Source: Lentihominibacter faecis (GTDB taxonomy: Bacteria > Bacillota > Clostridia > Peptostreptococcales > Anaerovoracaceae). From it: a stretch of DNA of 64,000 nucleotides. Shown piece by piece: positions 17,341 through 25,904 of this stretch. The stretch lies in contig NZ_JACRWC010000048.1 in NCBI RefSeq assembly GCF_014306095.1, forward strand, positions 1 through 64,000, in the 5' to 3' direction. The translations under genes were made by a program, and so were the position numbers. Each line of letters starts with the position of its first letter. Within the stretch, counting starts at the first letter, position 1. A model generated the notes under the pieces. The model saw only the letters and a list, made by a program, of their open reading frames with translations. It was not told the origin of the DNA and ran no database searches.

Positions 17341-17384
17341 AAAAAAGGAAGCTGATCCTGCCAGCAGGATTGCTTCCTTTTTTG
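17341..17384. terminator. Bidirectional terminator between TetR and addB
   Basis: AAAAAAGGAAGC pairs with GCTTCCTTTTTT, with a second stem inside (ATCCTGC with GCAGGAT). It works for both converging genes. Confidence 0.88.
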
Positions 17385-17395
17385 TCATATTCCAT

Positions 17396-20300
17396 TTAAA
17401 CCCGTTCATACCGGCATCCCGGAAAGGCCGTGTCGAACATGCAGATGCTCTTGTAGGAGCAGTATTTGCAGGAGGTTCTGTAATTCCCCTCCATGTCTTT
17501 TTTCGTCTCTTTCTTAGGCCGGATGTCGATCTTTCCGTTGCTGATCTCCCGGCAGATCCGCTCTACCTGCTGATCCACCTGTGCAGAAAGCTCATCAAAT
17601 TCTTCGCGGCTGAACAGATATCCGCCGGAAGAGCCGGAATACGATCCGTTCTTTTTCACGTATTTGATCGGGAGCACCTTCGATGCTCCGCCTATTTCTG
17701 TATCCATGGAATCGATCATGTCCATATCATCCAGCACGATCCCTTCCAGCTTATAGGCGTCCTCCATCCGTTCCGATGCAGCAGCTTCTCCCGGCACGAC
17801 CGTTCTGGCATCCGCATCGGCGTCGATCTCCCGGATCTTGAACAGGAAGACACCTGCCGGCTGCATTCCCCGGTTCTGTGTCGCCGCTTTGAGATACAGC
17901 ATCAGCTGCAGCTTGTAGCCGCTGCGGATCTGCTCCACGTCCACCGCATCCCCGCCGGTCTTATAGTCGATGATCCGTACCGCCGATTCCGGCAGATCCA
18001 GCACATCCATCCGGTCGATTTTCCCTTTGATCAGCACCTCATGCTCCCCGGCATTGACGCGGATCGGTGCCAGCTCCGCCCCTCGTGCAAAAGGCTGCTC
18101 AAAATACATCTCCCGGATCCTGCCTCTTCTCACCTGTCCGATCATCGCCCAGGCCACACGACTGCAGATATCCACGATCCGCTCCGTCCGGTAGGATTCA
18201 TTTCGTCCTGATGACAGCAATCCTTCTCTATAAGTACCGGTTTCCTCCTGCAGGATCCTTCTGATCTCCTCCCTGCATTCTTCCTGCGTGATCTTCATCC
18301 AGCGGGAATCATGATCGGTGATGGCGATCGGCACAGCATCCAGACCCTGAAAAGAGTCTTCACCAGCCGTCAGCCGCTGAGAAAGCTTCATGATACATTC
18401 ATGGTAAATATCGCCGATTTCCCGCGGCCCCATTTCAAATACTCTCAGATCCTCCGGACGCAGTCCATAGCTGATAAAATGAGCAAACGGACAACCGCTG
18501 TACTTTTCCAGACGCGACGCACTGGCCTCTATAGCACGCCGGTCGCCTCTATACAGAGCATCCGCCAGCTGTCCTCCCAGAGCATTCTGCTCGTTGTCAA
18601 ACTCCATGCCGCGACGGATCCTCTCCATTTCTTCCGGTTCATGGCTGCCGAACCACAGTCCGGCATAAAGCCAGTCTTCATCCAGTTTACCATCCTCAAG
18701 ATACTCACGGAACGCATCGGTCAAGTAGGATATGGCTCCCTTCGGCGAAACAGCGATCTCCGTGACTTCACCGTCCTCCAGATCTCCCAGGACGACCGAA
18801 TCATCCGACTCAGCACGGCTTTGCAGGAAATTCTCCAGCTCCCGAAACACGGCAGACGGCCGCAGCTCTCCCCCGGTCTCATCGATCCGGCTGCAGCTGA
18901 CATAAAGCCGCTCCTCCGGCTGCGACAACGTCCTGTAAATAGCCAGCCGCTCCTCCTGCTTTACCATGTCCTCCGTCCTGGAAAACTCCAGATCCATCTC
19001 TTCCAGCACAGCCTTTTCCCGCTCGCTCAGAAGCCCCTCGTCTGTTTTCTGCAAAGGCAGCAGTCCTTCGTTGGCGCCAAGCACCAGCAGGGCTTTCACC
19101 CTGCCGACCCTGGTTCGCTGCATGGTCCCCACCAGAACACTATCCGGATTTACCGGAACGATCCCGATCTCCATTTCGGCAAGTCCCGCTTCTACGATCT
19201 GTCGCAGAGCCCTGCCCGAAAGCCGTTCTTCTCCTACCGTTTCCACGATCTGATCGAAAATACGACAGATCACATTCCAGCTCTGCCCAGTCTCCGCTGC
19301 GCCATCCAGGAAACCAGCCTCCTGCTGTGCCTTCGCCATAGCTTCGATCCGATCTTCCATCATGAAATCATCAGCCAGAAATCCATAAAGACCCCTGATC
19401 TTTTCTCCTGCTGTATTATACTTTCCAATGCGATCCCGTGCAGTCTCGATGACAGACACCACCTGTTCACGCAGTTCATTGAATCGGTTCAGGTCTTCTG
19501 CCGTATAATTATCTCCCATACGCGAGAACGGCTTTTTCCACAGAGTTCCTCTGATCTTAAACTGCTGCACGTAGTTTTCAAGCGCATCCTGTTCCTCTTC
19601 AGCCAATCCGAGAAAGCCTGCTTTGATCAGTTGCATCACAGCACTATCTCTGTAACCATTTCCGATGATTTCCAAAAGCGACAGCAAAAATCCAACCACC
19701 GGATGCTGGATCACCTTTCGCTTCTGATCGATGAACACCGGGATCCCCCAGCGCACGAAAGTCCTGCGGATCACACCGCTCCGAAGTCCCGTATCATTGC
19801 ACACAACGACGATATCACCAAACCGGTATCCGTGCTCCCGCACCAGCTGCAAAATATACGCTGCTGCCCGGTCTGCCTCCGCGTATATGTTGGATGTGCA
19901 CACAGCGGTGATCCGAGGGTCTTTTTCCTGCAAAGAGTCTTCCGGACTCACCGAAAATTCCCGCAGAGTCTTGCTCCAAAGGTTATCCCTCCCAGATCCC
20001 GTTATCGCCTGACACGTCACTTCTTCGTTGAGATCCTCCGCCATCTCCGTAAGCGTCCGGATCACGAAACCCGTCAAAGAAAACAAATCCTCCCGGTCGT
20101 CCGCTGCCAGAAAGCCCGCATCGCCGGACCATGCAGCATCGCCGGACTGCGACGGATCCCCAGCATCGTCCTTTGCAGAACGCTCCGGAGGAGTCTTTGC
20201 AGGATCCTCCCATGTCATAACGATGTTCAGACTGCGTGCCGTCTTGAGGATCCGCTCCAGCACCAGCATATTCTTCGGCGTAAAGGTGTCGAACCCGTAC

Positions 20301-20875
20301 ACCCACACATCACTGGCCGCTACCAGCGATGAGCCCAGCATTTTGTCGCCGTAGAATGTAATATAGTCCTCCGAATCCAGATACTTGCCTGCGATGGCTT
20401 CCTCGTACAGAGAAAACAGGGTCACGATGTCCTTCAGCTTGTACTTGAGGAAACTGGAATCTTCCAGAGATTCCGACACCTCCCGCAGCATGTCCACGCT
20501 CACCTCCGAGCGCTTCATCTCCGAGATCAGCATATTGACCCGCTCTACAAAGGAATTCTTTCCGCGGACGCCTTTGTAGATCTTCAGTGCGTCGTCGCTT
20601 TCCTCCAGGATCCGTGTCAGCAGCATATGCCTGCCGTATTTATCGATAAGCGGCGGCACCGGGCCGCCGGCTTCTTTTAGGATCTTATGTCCCAGCGCCG
20701 AGAAGTCCACCACCGCCAGATCCATCAAGCCGGTTTTATCAAGATAAAAAAAGGCGTCTCTTTCTGCCTGCAGGGAAAATTGATCCGGTACAAGCAGCAG
20801 AGATCTGCCTTTTATGTGTTCAAATATGAATTTTTCTTTTTCGATGTTCTCGCCGCCGTAATAAATGTTCAGCAT
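17396..20875 (-). CDS. addB: AddB-like helicase-nuclease subunit
   Basis: A 1,159-residue subunit of the AddAB double-strand-break resection complex, the usual RecBCD substitute in Bacillota. The C-terminal PD-(D/E)XK nuclease shows KIDRMDVLDLPESAVRIIDYKTGGD near residue 970. The four cysteines that hold the AddB [4Fe-4S] staple are present: one in YSGCPFAHF (about 794) and three in CKYCSYKSIC plus PGC near the end. The N-terminus starts NIYYGGENIEKEKFIF, where many AddB proteins have a GxxxxGK(S/T) loop; that loop is absent. The gene begins 9 bases after the MarR-fusion stop and so is the last gene of the fatty-acid operon. addA is not adjacent, being replaced by a terminator. Confidence 0.88.
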   Translation of the reverse strand: MLNIYYGGENIEKEKFIFEHIKGRSLLLVPDQFSLQAERDAFFYLDKTGLMDLAVVDFSALGHKILKEAGGPVPPLIDKYGRHMLLTRILEESDDALKIYKGVRGKNSFVERVNMLISEMKRSEVSVDMLREVSESLEDSSFLKYKLKDIVTLFSLYEEAIAGKYLDSEDYITFYGDKMLGSSLVAASDVWVYGFDTFTPKNMLVLERILKTARSLNIVMTWEDPAKTPPERSAKDDAGDPSQSGDAAWSGDAGFLAADDREDLFSLTGFVIRTLTEMAEDLNEEVTCQAITGSGRDNLWSKTLREFSVSPEDSLQEKDPRITAVCTSNIYAEADRAAAYILQLVREHGYRFGDIVVVCNDTGLRSGVIRRTFVRWGIPVFIDQKRKVIQHPVVGFLLSLLEIIGNGYRDSAVMQLIKAGFLGLAEEEQDALENYVQQFKIRGTLWKKPFSRMGDNYTAEDLNRFNELREQVVSVIETARDRIGKYNTAGEKIRGLYGFLADDFMMEDRIEAMAKAQQEAGFLDGAAETGQSWNVICRIFDQIVETVGEERLSGRALRQIVEAGLAEMEIGIVPVNPDSVLVGTMQRTRVGRVKALLVLGANEGLLPLQKTDEGLLSEREKAVLEEMDLEFSRTEDMVKQEERLAIYRTLSQPEERLYVSCSRIDETGGELRPSAVFRELENFLQSRAESDDSVVLGDLEDGEVTEIAVSPKGAISYLTDAFREYLEDGKLDEDWLYAGLWFGSHEPEEMERIRRGMEFDNEQNALGGQLADALYRGDRRAIEASASRLEKYSGCPFAHFISYGLRPEDLRVFEMGPREIGDIYHECIMKLSQRLTAGEDSFQGLDAVPIAITDHDSRWMKITQEECREEIRRILQEETGTYREGLLSSGRNESYRTERIVDICSRVAWAMIGQVRRGRIREMYFEQPFARGAELAPIRVNAGEHEVLIKGKIDRMDVLDLPESAVRIIDYKTGGDAVDVEQIRSGYKLQLMLYLKAATQNRGMQPAGVFLFKIREIDADADARTVVPGEAAASERMEDAYKLEGIVLDDMDMIDSMDTEIGGASKVLPIKYVKKNGSYSGSSGGYLFSREEFDELSAQVDQQVERICREISNGKIDIRPKKETKKDMEGNYRTSCKYCSYKSICMFDTAFPGCRYERV

Positions 20876-20884
20876 CGGTTTTCC

Positions 20885-22357
20885 TCACTTTTTCTGCGTG
20901 GTAAACTCCCGGAAAACATCTTTTACGGTATCGATCTTATCCGCCAGTCCGGCATTTTCGCTGCAGAATACCAGCCCGCTGTCCGGGTCGCCTGCCACAC
21001 TGTGCCGCACTGCCTCGAAGAGGTCATAAGGATCCTCTCCATCTTCCGCGATTCTTTCTGAAAAGGCGGTTCTCATCGTCCGCACCGATGTTTTCATCGG
21101 GCTTCTGATTATTGTAACATCATTTTTACGACAGTTCAAATACAACTGCTTGTATCCGTCGGGAGCATCGCATTCTTCCGTTACGACGAACCTTGTCCCC
21201 ATCAGGATCCCGTCAGCACCGTACTTGTAAACGAATTCCGCATCTTCCCTGCGGTAGATGCCTCCGCCCACCAGCAGCGGACAATTCTCCAGCTTGGACG
21301 CCTCTGATTTGACATCCGAGATGATCCTGCCCCATTCCTGCTCTGCCCGGTCCAGCTGCTCCTCCTTGAATCCAAGAAGTCCTGCAGCAAAAGGCCCCTG
21401 CAAAATAAAGGCATCCGGGACCCGGTTGTATTTCTGCGTCCAGTTGCGCACGATCGCAGCCGCGCCTCTGCGCGAGGATACCACCGGGATCAGTGCGATA
21501 TTTTTATCCGTACAATACTTGGGCAGATCTGTCGGCAGTCCGCTGGCCACGATAACCTCTGCACCGCTCTTTGCAGCAGCCTTCACGTATTCACGCGCCG
21601 CAGGATTTCCCCACAGCACGCTGACGCCGATCAGACCCTTGCCGGAACGTTTCTTTCTTCGCTTCAGTGCTTCTGCCACTTTCTCCTGCAAAGCTTTCAC
21701 ATTGGCTTCCATGCGATCCCGGGCGAAGTCCTCTCTCTGCCAGCCGATATCCGAAGCGCCGATCAGTCCCAGTCCGCCTTCTTCTGCTACCGCGGATGCC
21801 AGCTTCGGACCTGCGATGCCCAGACTCATGCCGGCCTGCACGATAGGAACGGGAAGGTCTCTCTTTCCCAGCTGCAGAGGTTCCAGCGCGAAAGGCGTGG
21901 TTTTCAGATAAGACATACTGCTTTTCGCCATGAAATACTGGTTGATATTGTCTATAGCCGATATAAAATATCGTAATTTGTCAGGCTCCACCTGCTCCAC
22001 AGCACCACGAAGCAGTTCTCCCATGAAGGAATCCCGCTCCGTTGCTGCTGCAATACCTTTTTCACTAAGCCCGATCTTGACTATACGCCGATCTTTATCG
22101 TCCCGCAGGCGCTCGACGTACCCCTTTTTCACCAGCTTATTGATGGTAGTGGTCAGCGTACTGACATTGATTTCTAAAATGTTGGCCACGTGAGTCATGG
22201 TCTTAGGACGTCCTGTCCCGATGGCCATGATGGCACTGATCTCCGCTCTGGAAAGATCGCTGAACTCAGAAGCTTTGATCGCTTCATCCTCCAGTCGATG
22301 AACAAGACCGAAAAGCTGTCTCATCAAGGCATGTATCTTATTGAGATCTTTATCCAC
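20885..22357 (-). CDS. Fusion: MarR-family DNA-binding domain + FMN nitronate-monooxygenase/FabK-like domain
   Basis: One 490-residue frame with two families joined. Residues 1 to about 145 are a MarR winged helix: recognition region TMTHVANILEINVSTLTTTINKLVKKGYVERLRDDKDRR (about 53-91) and flanking dimer helices. Residues about 158-490 are a nitronate-monooxygenase/FabK-type TIM barrel. The FMN phosphate loops are kept (VGGGIYRR near 363-370; GADGILMGTRF near 380-390). The catalytic EGPLAGGHLG-type motif reads QGPFAAGLLG at 320-329, with Leu327 at the His position. The paralogue FabK in this operon keeps EGTEAGGHIG. It starts with GTG, with AGGAG upstream, 12 bases after fabZ, and addB follows 9 bases later. 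I infer a FabT-like regulator with a dead enzyme as sensor. Confidence 0.9.
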   Translation of the reverse strand: MDKDLNKIHALMRQLFGLVHRLEDEAIKASEFSDLSRAEISAIMAIGTGRPKTMTHVANILEINVSTLTTTINKLVKKGYVERLRDDKDRRIVKIGLSEKGIAAATERDSFMGELLRGAVEQVEPDKLRYFISAIDNINQYFMAKSSMSYLKTTPFALEPLQLGKRDLPVPIVQAGMSLGIAGPKLASAVAEEGGLGLIGASDIGWQREDFARDRMEANVKALQEKVAEALKRRKKRSGKGLIGVSVLWGNPAAREYVKAAAKSGAEVIVASGLPTDLPKYCTDKNIALIPVVSSRRGAAAIVRNWTQKYNRVPDAFILQGPFAAGLLGFKEEQLDRAEQEWGRIISDVKSEASKLENCPLLVGGGIYRREDAEFVYKYGADGILMGTRFVVTEECDAPDGYKQLYLNCRKNDVTIIRSPMKTSVRTMRTAFSERIAEDGEDPYDLFEAVRHSVAGDPDSGLVFCSENAGLADKIDTVKDVFREFTTQKK

Positions 22358-22369
22358 GAAATCAGACTC

Positions 22370-22795
22370 CTAATCAAAGGCGAACATGATCTCGCACTTG
22401 CATGCCAGTTCATCCCCTACATAAGCTTCCGCCAGGCCTGTTCCTGCCGTTTTACGCAGACGTTCCATCCTCACTTTCAAAGTCAGAACGTCTCCCGGAA
22501 CCACCTGTCTCTTGAACTTGGCATTCTTGATGGATGCGAAGACAGCCAGCTTGCCTTTGTTTTCCGGAAGAGAAAGTACGGTGATCCCGCCGGCCTGCGC
22601 CAGGGATTCCACGATCAGCACGCCCGGCATGATCGGTCTTCCCGGAAAGTGCCCCTGGAAATAATATTCGTCTTCCGTCACATATTTCTTCGCAACGATG
22701 GATTTGCCCACTTCCATTTCTTCCACTTCATCTACCAGAAGGAACGGCTCTCTGTGCGGGAGCACTTCCTTGATCTGTTCTCTGTTCATCAGCAT
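22370..22795 (-). CDS. fabZ: (3R)-hydroxyacyl-ACP dehydratase
   Basis: A 141-residue hot-dog-fold dehydratase of type II fatty-acid synthesis, removing water from 3-hydroxyacyl-ACP. The catalytic segment GHFPGRPIMPGVLIVESLAQAGG holds the His and the Glu of the active site, and HREPFLLVDEV is the usual N-terminal motif. The length is normal for FabZ rather than the longer FabA. Two ATGs lie close together after GGAGAACAACATC. It follows fabF after a 70-base gap containing a terminator-like hairpin and precedes the MarR fusion by 12 bases. Confidence 0.95.
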   Translation of the reverse strand: MLMNREQIKEVLPHREPFLLVDEVEEMEVGKSIVAKKYVTEDEYYFQGHFPGRPIMPGVLIVESLAQAGGITVLSLPENKGKLAVFASIKNAKFKRQVVPGDVLTLKVRMERLRKTAGTGLAEAYVGDELACKCEIMFAFD

Positions 22796-22826
22796 GATGT
22801 TGTTCTCCTTCTCTTATCTATAAAAG

Positions 22827-22855
22827 CAGACCGCAGCACAAGCCCGCGGTCTGCC
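22827..22855 (-). terminator. Attenuator-like hairpin between fabF and fabZ
   Basis: A perfect 9-bp GC-rich stem (GCAGACCGC and its complement) with an 11-base loop is followed on the minus strand by TTTTATAG. It looks like an intrinsic terminator inside the operon, so part of the transcription probably stops before fabZ, the MarR fusion and addB. Confidence 0.65.
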
Positions 22856-22868
22856 TGCAAATCTGTTA

Positions 22869-24101
22869 CTAGTCTTCGTATTTCTTCATGATCAGCGTTC
22901 CGTTGTGTCCGCCGAATCCCAGGGAGTTGGACAGAACATATTTCACGTCTGCTTCTCTTCCCTCATTCGGTACATAGTCCAGATCCAGTTCCGGATCCGG
23001 CTTCTGAAGACCTACTGTCGGCGGGATGAATCCCTCGGTCAGTACCTTTGTGCAGATCACAGCTTCCAGACCGCCGGCTGCACCCAGCAGGTGACCTGTC
23101 ATGCTCTTTGTGGAACTTACCGGAACCTTGGTGTCATCTCCGAACACTTTCTTGATAGCGATCGTTTCAAAGGCATCGTTGTACGGCGTGCCTGTGCCGT
23201 GTGCATTGATGTAATCGATATCGTCCGGCGTGATGCCGGCATCCTCGATGGCCATGTGAATGGCCTTTGCAGCACCTTCACCCTCCGGATCCGGCGACGT
23301 GATGTGATATGCATCGGAGGTGGCACCGTATCCTACGATTTCACCGTAGATCTTAGCACCTCTGTTTTTAGCGTGTTCCAGTTCTTCCAGGATCAGGAAT
23401 CCTGCGCCCTCGCCCAGGATGAATCCGCTTCGTTCCACGTCGAACGGGATGGAAGCTCTGTCCGGATCTGTTGTCGTGTTCATGGCTGTCATATTGGCAA
23501 AGCCGGAGAAGGATACCGGAGCCAGAACGGATTCTGCACCGCCTGCCATAACAACGTCGTTATATCCGTGCTTGATATTTCTGTAAGCTTCTCCTATATT
23601 GTGCGTACCTGCTGCACATGCAGAAACGATACCGAAGCTGACGCCTTTCGCATTGAATTCCATGGAGATATTCCCTGCGATCGCATTAGGCATCATCATC
23701 GGGACCAGCAGTGCGGATGCTCTGGCCAGATTGCCCTTCTTCACGCACTTTTCTACTTCATGTTCCATGGTGGAAATGCCGCCGATACCCGTGCCTCCGT
23801 ATATGCCGAAACGATCCGGATCCACGTTTTCGCCGCTGACGATCCCACTGTCTTCAACAGCTTCTCTGGCAGCTGCCAGCGCATACTGGTCTGCGATATC
23901 CAGTCTCCTGGCAGCTCTCTTGTCGCCAAAATCGAAATCCTTGACTTCCGCAGCCAGCGTCACCTTGTGACCTTCCAGATCGAATCTGGTGATCTCCGCG
24001 ATACCGTGCTTTCCAGCCTTGATAGACTCCCACATGGCGTCCACATTATTTCCAACCGGAGATACCACGCCGATCCCGGTCACAACTACTCTCTTTTCCA
24101 T
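22869..24101 (-). CDS. fabF: Beta-ketoacyl-ACP synthase II
   Basis: A 410-residue elongating condensing enzyme of fatty-acid synthesis. The Cys-His-His triad is seen as SACAAGTHNIGEA, NAHGTGTPYND and STKSMTGHLLGAAGG. It begins MEKRVVVTGIGVVSPVGN, the standard FabF start. The ATG at 24101 is chosen over an in-frame ATG 42 bases upstream because GGGAGG lies 10 bases ahead of it. It follows fabG by 60 bases. The order fabG-fabF-fabZ is common in Bacillota, but there accBCDA usually follows, and here it does not. Confidence 0.96.
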   Translation of the reverse strand: MEKRVVVTGIGVVSPVGNNVDAMWESIKAGKHGIAEITRFDLEGHKVTLAAEVKDFDFGDKRAARRLDIADQYALAAAREAVEDSGIVSGENVDPDRFGIYGGTGIGGISTMEHEVEKCVKKGNLARASALLVPMMMPNAIAGNISMEFNAKGVSFGIVSACAAGTHNIGEAYRNIKHGYNDVVMAGGAESVLAPVSFSGFANMTAMNTTTDPDRASIPFDVERSGFILGEGAGFLILEELEHAKNRGAKIYGEIVGYGATSDAYHITSPDPEGEGAAKAIHMAIEDAGITPDDIDYINAHGTGTPYNDAFETIAIKKVFGDDTKVPVSSTKSMTGHLLGAAGGLEAVICTKVLTEGFIPPTVGLQKPDPELDLDYVPNEGREADVKYVLSNSLGFGGHNGTLIMKKYED

Positions 24102-24161
24102 TTGATTTTTTCCTCCCCAAATACTCGTTTTTGTCTCTCTCATCTCTTAAACGGTCAATTT

Positions 24162-24905
24162 TTACATGATCAGTCCGCCGTCTACGGCAATGATCTGTCC
24201 TGTTACATATGTGCTGAGATCAGATGCCAGATACAGTGCTGTATTGGCGATATCCTGCGGCTGTCCCAGTCTCTGCATGCTGATATTCTGAGCTGCATGG
24301 CTCTTCTGTTCATCGGTCAGAACGGCCGTCATATCCGTTTCTACGAATCCCGGCGCAATGCCGTTTACACGGATACCTCTTCTGCCCAGTTCCTTCGCAG
24401 CGGAAAGAGTCATACCTACCAGACCTGCCTTGGACGCACTGTAGTTGACCTGTGCCGGATTTCCCTTAAGGCCTGATACGGAAGACATGCTGATGATGGA
24501 TCCGCTTCTCTGTTTGATCATCAGCGCAGAAATAGCTTTCGTCATATAGAATGCACCATTGAGGTTTACATCGATCACTTTAGTGAATTCTTCCGGCTTC
24601 ATCTTGATCATCAGCTTGTCATTGGTGATCCCTGCATTGTTTACAAGGATATCCACTTTTTTATCGAACTCGTCCTTGATGATCTGGGCGATGTTTTCCG
24701 CTGTCTGCGGATCAGTGATATCGCCGTTGTACATCCGCACTCTCGTGCCATATGCTTTTAATTCTTCTTCCGTCTTAGCTGCTGCTTCCGGGCTGCTGAT
24801 ATCACAGATGATCACATTGGCGCCATTCTTACAGAACGTCTCTGCGATGCACTTGCCGATTCCTCTTACTCCACCTGTAATGACCGCTGTTTTTCCCTGT
24901 AACAT
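24162..24905 (-). CDS. fabG: 3-oxoacyl-ACP reductase
   Basis: A 247-residue short-chain dehydrogenase reducing 3-oxoacyl-ACP with NADPH. The cofactor loop TGGVRGIGKCIAE (near residues 10-22), the NNAG motif and the Ser-Tyr-Lys active site (SMSSVSGLKG, YSASKAG) are all present. The ending VTGQIIAVDGGL is typical for FabG. It sits between fabD (18-base gap) and fabF in the same operon, which makes the FabG assignment safe among many similar dehydrogenases. Confidence 0.95.
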   Translation of the reverse strand: MLQGKTAVITGGVRGIGKCIAETFCKNGANVIICDISSPEAAAKTEEELKAYGTRVRMYNGDITDPQTAENIAQIIKDEFDKKVDILVNNAGITNDKLMIKMKPEEFTKVIDVNLNGAFYMTKAISALMIKQRSGSIISMSSVSGLKGNPAQVNYSASKAGLVGMTLSAAKELGRRGIRVNGIAPGFVETDMTAVLTDEQKSHAAQNISMQRLGQPQDIANTALYLASDLSTYVTGQIIAVDGGLIM

Positions 24906-24923
24906 ATCTCTACCTTCTCTTTC

Positions 24924-25904
24924 TTAAACCAGTTCTTTCAACTGCGCGATAGTTTCCTGCAAAGTTTCCACGTTCTCCACGTTGAGCGCAGCGATTTCCT
25001 TACACGTTTTTTTCGTCAATCCGGAAAGAGTCGTTCCCGGACCGACTTCAATGATAGCTTTTACGCCGTCTGCCTCGAATCTTCTGATGATCTCCTCCCA
25101 GTAAACCGGGCTCATAGCCTGTTTCGCCATGATTTCCACCAGATAGTCTTTCAGATCTCCGCCATCATAATCTTTCATGATGTCGTCAGCAGTCACATCG
25201 GCATATACGGTGATTTCCGGCATTTTCAGTTCTGCCTGACGCAATACGTCCTTCAGCTTTTCTGCAGCCGGGATCATCATAGGGCTGTGAAATGCCGTGC
25301 TGACGCTGAGGGGGATCGCTTTGATCCTGTTTTCTTTCGCCAGTTCTGCAAAGCGTGCTACAGCTGCCTTGTCTCCGGCTACGACAGTCTGCTTCGGAGA
25401 GTTGAAGTTTACGCCTTCCAGGATACCATCTTCTCTTGCCTGCTCCACCAGATCCAGGATCTTTTCCCTTTTACCCAGTGCTGCCGCCATGGTTCCCTTG
25501 GCGTTGCCGTCTTCATCACGTCCAGCCTCCTGCATCAGAGTTCCTCTCTGTGCTACGATCTCTACGCCTTCGCTGATCTTCGGTATCACCCCTGCAGCCG
25601 TCAGTGCAGAGTATTCTCCCAGGCTGAATCCAGCTACTGCATCGATCTCCAGCTTGTCGGAAAGCCCGTTCTTTTCCAGTTCTGCCAGCAGCGCTTTATA
25701 GGCTGCCATGCTTACAGTGTAGATTGTCGGCTGTGTCACGTGAGTCTGTTTTAAAGTCTCCGCATCGCCCTCGAAACACCATTCCTTGATCTGGTCTCCC
25801 GCCAGATCGAAAATTTCTTTTGCCTGCGGGTAAGAATCATACAGATCCTTTCCCATACCGCTATACTGTGCGCCCTGCCCTGCAAATACGATTCCTATCT
25901 TCAT
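24924..25904 (-). CDS. fabD: Malonyl-CoA:ACP transacylase
   Basis: A 326-residue enzyme loading malonate onto acyl-carrier protein. It has the GQGAQYSGMGKDLY N-terminal motif, the nucleophile elbow GFSLGEYSAL (Ser near residue 97), and AFHSPMM with the catalytic His. Its ATG lies 44 bases inside the 3' end of fabK, and the GGAGGTAG ribosome site is within fabK codons. The two are therefore probably translationally coupled. Confidence 0.95.
   Translation of the reverse strand: MKIGIVFAGQGAQYSGMGKDLYDSYPQAKEIFDLAGDQIKEWCFEGDAETLKQTHVTQPTIYTVSMAAYKALLAELEKNGLSDKLEIDAVAGFSLGEYSALTAAGVIPKISEGVEIVAQRGTLMQEAGRDEDGNAKGTMAAALGKREKILDLVEQAREDGILEGVNFNSPKQTVVAGDKAAVARFAELAKENRIKAIPLSVSTAFHSPMMIPAAEKLKDVLRQAELKMPEITVYADVTADDIMKDYDGGDLKDYLVEIMAKQAMSPVYWEEIIRRFEADGVKAIIEVGPGTTLSGLTKKTCKEIAALNVENVETLQETIAQLKELV

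Noticed and set aside
18311-20332. 673-codon plus-strand reading frame opposite addB
   Set aside because: Mirror frame of a GC-rich coding region; no ribosome site and no recognisable motif.
25861-25904. Frameshift fusing FabK and FabD
   Set aside because: Both genes have their own ribosome sites, complete domains and proper ends; the overlap is ordinary coupling.
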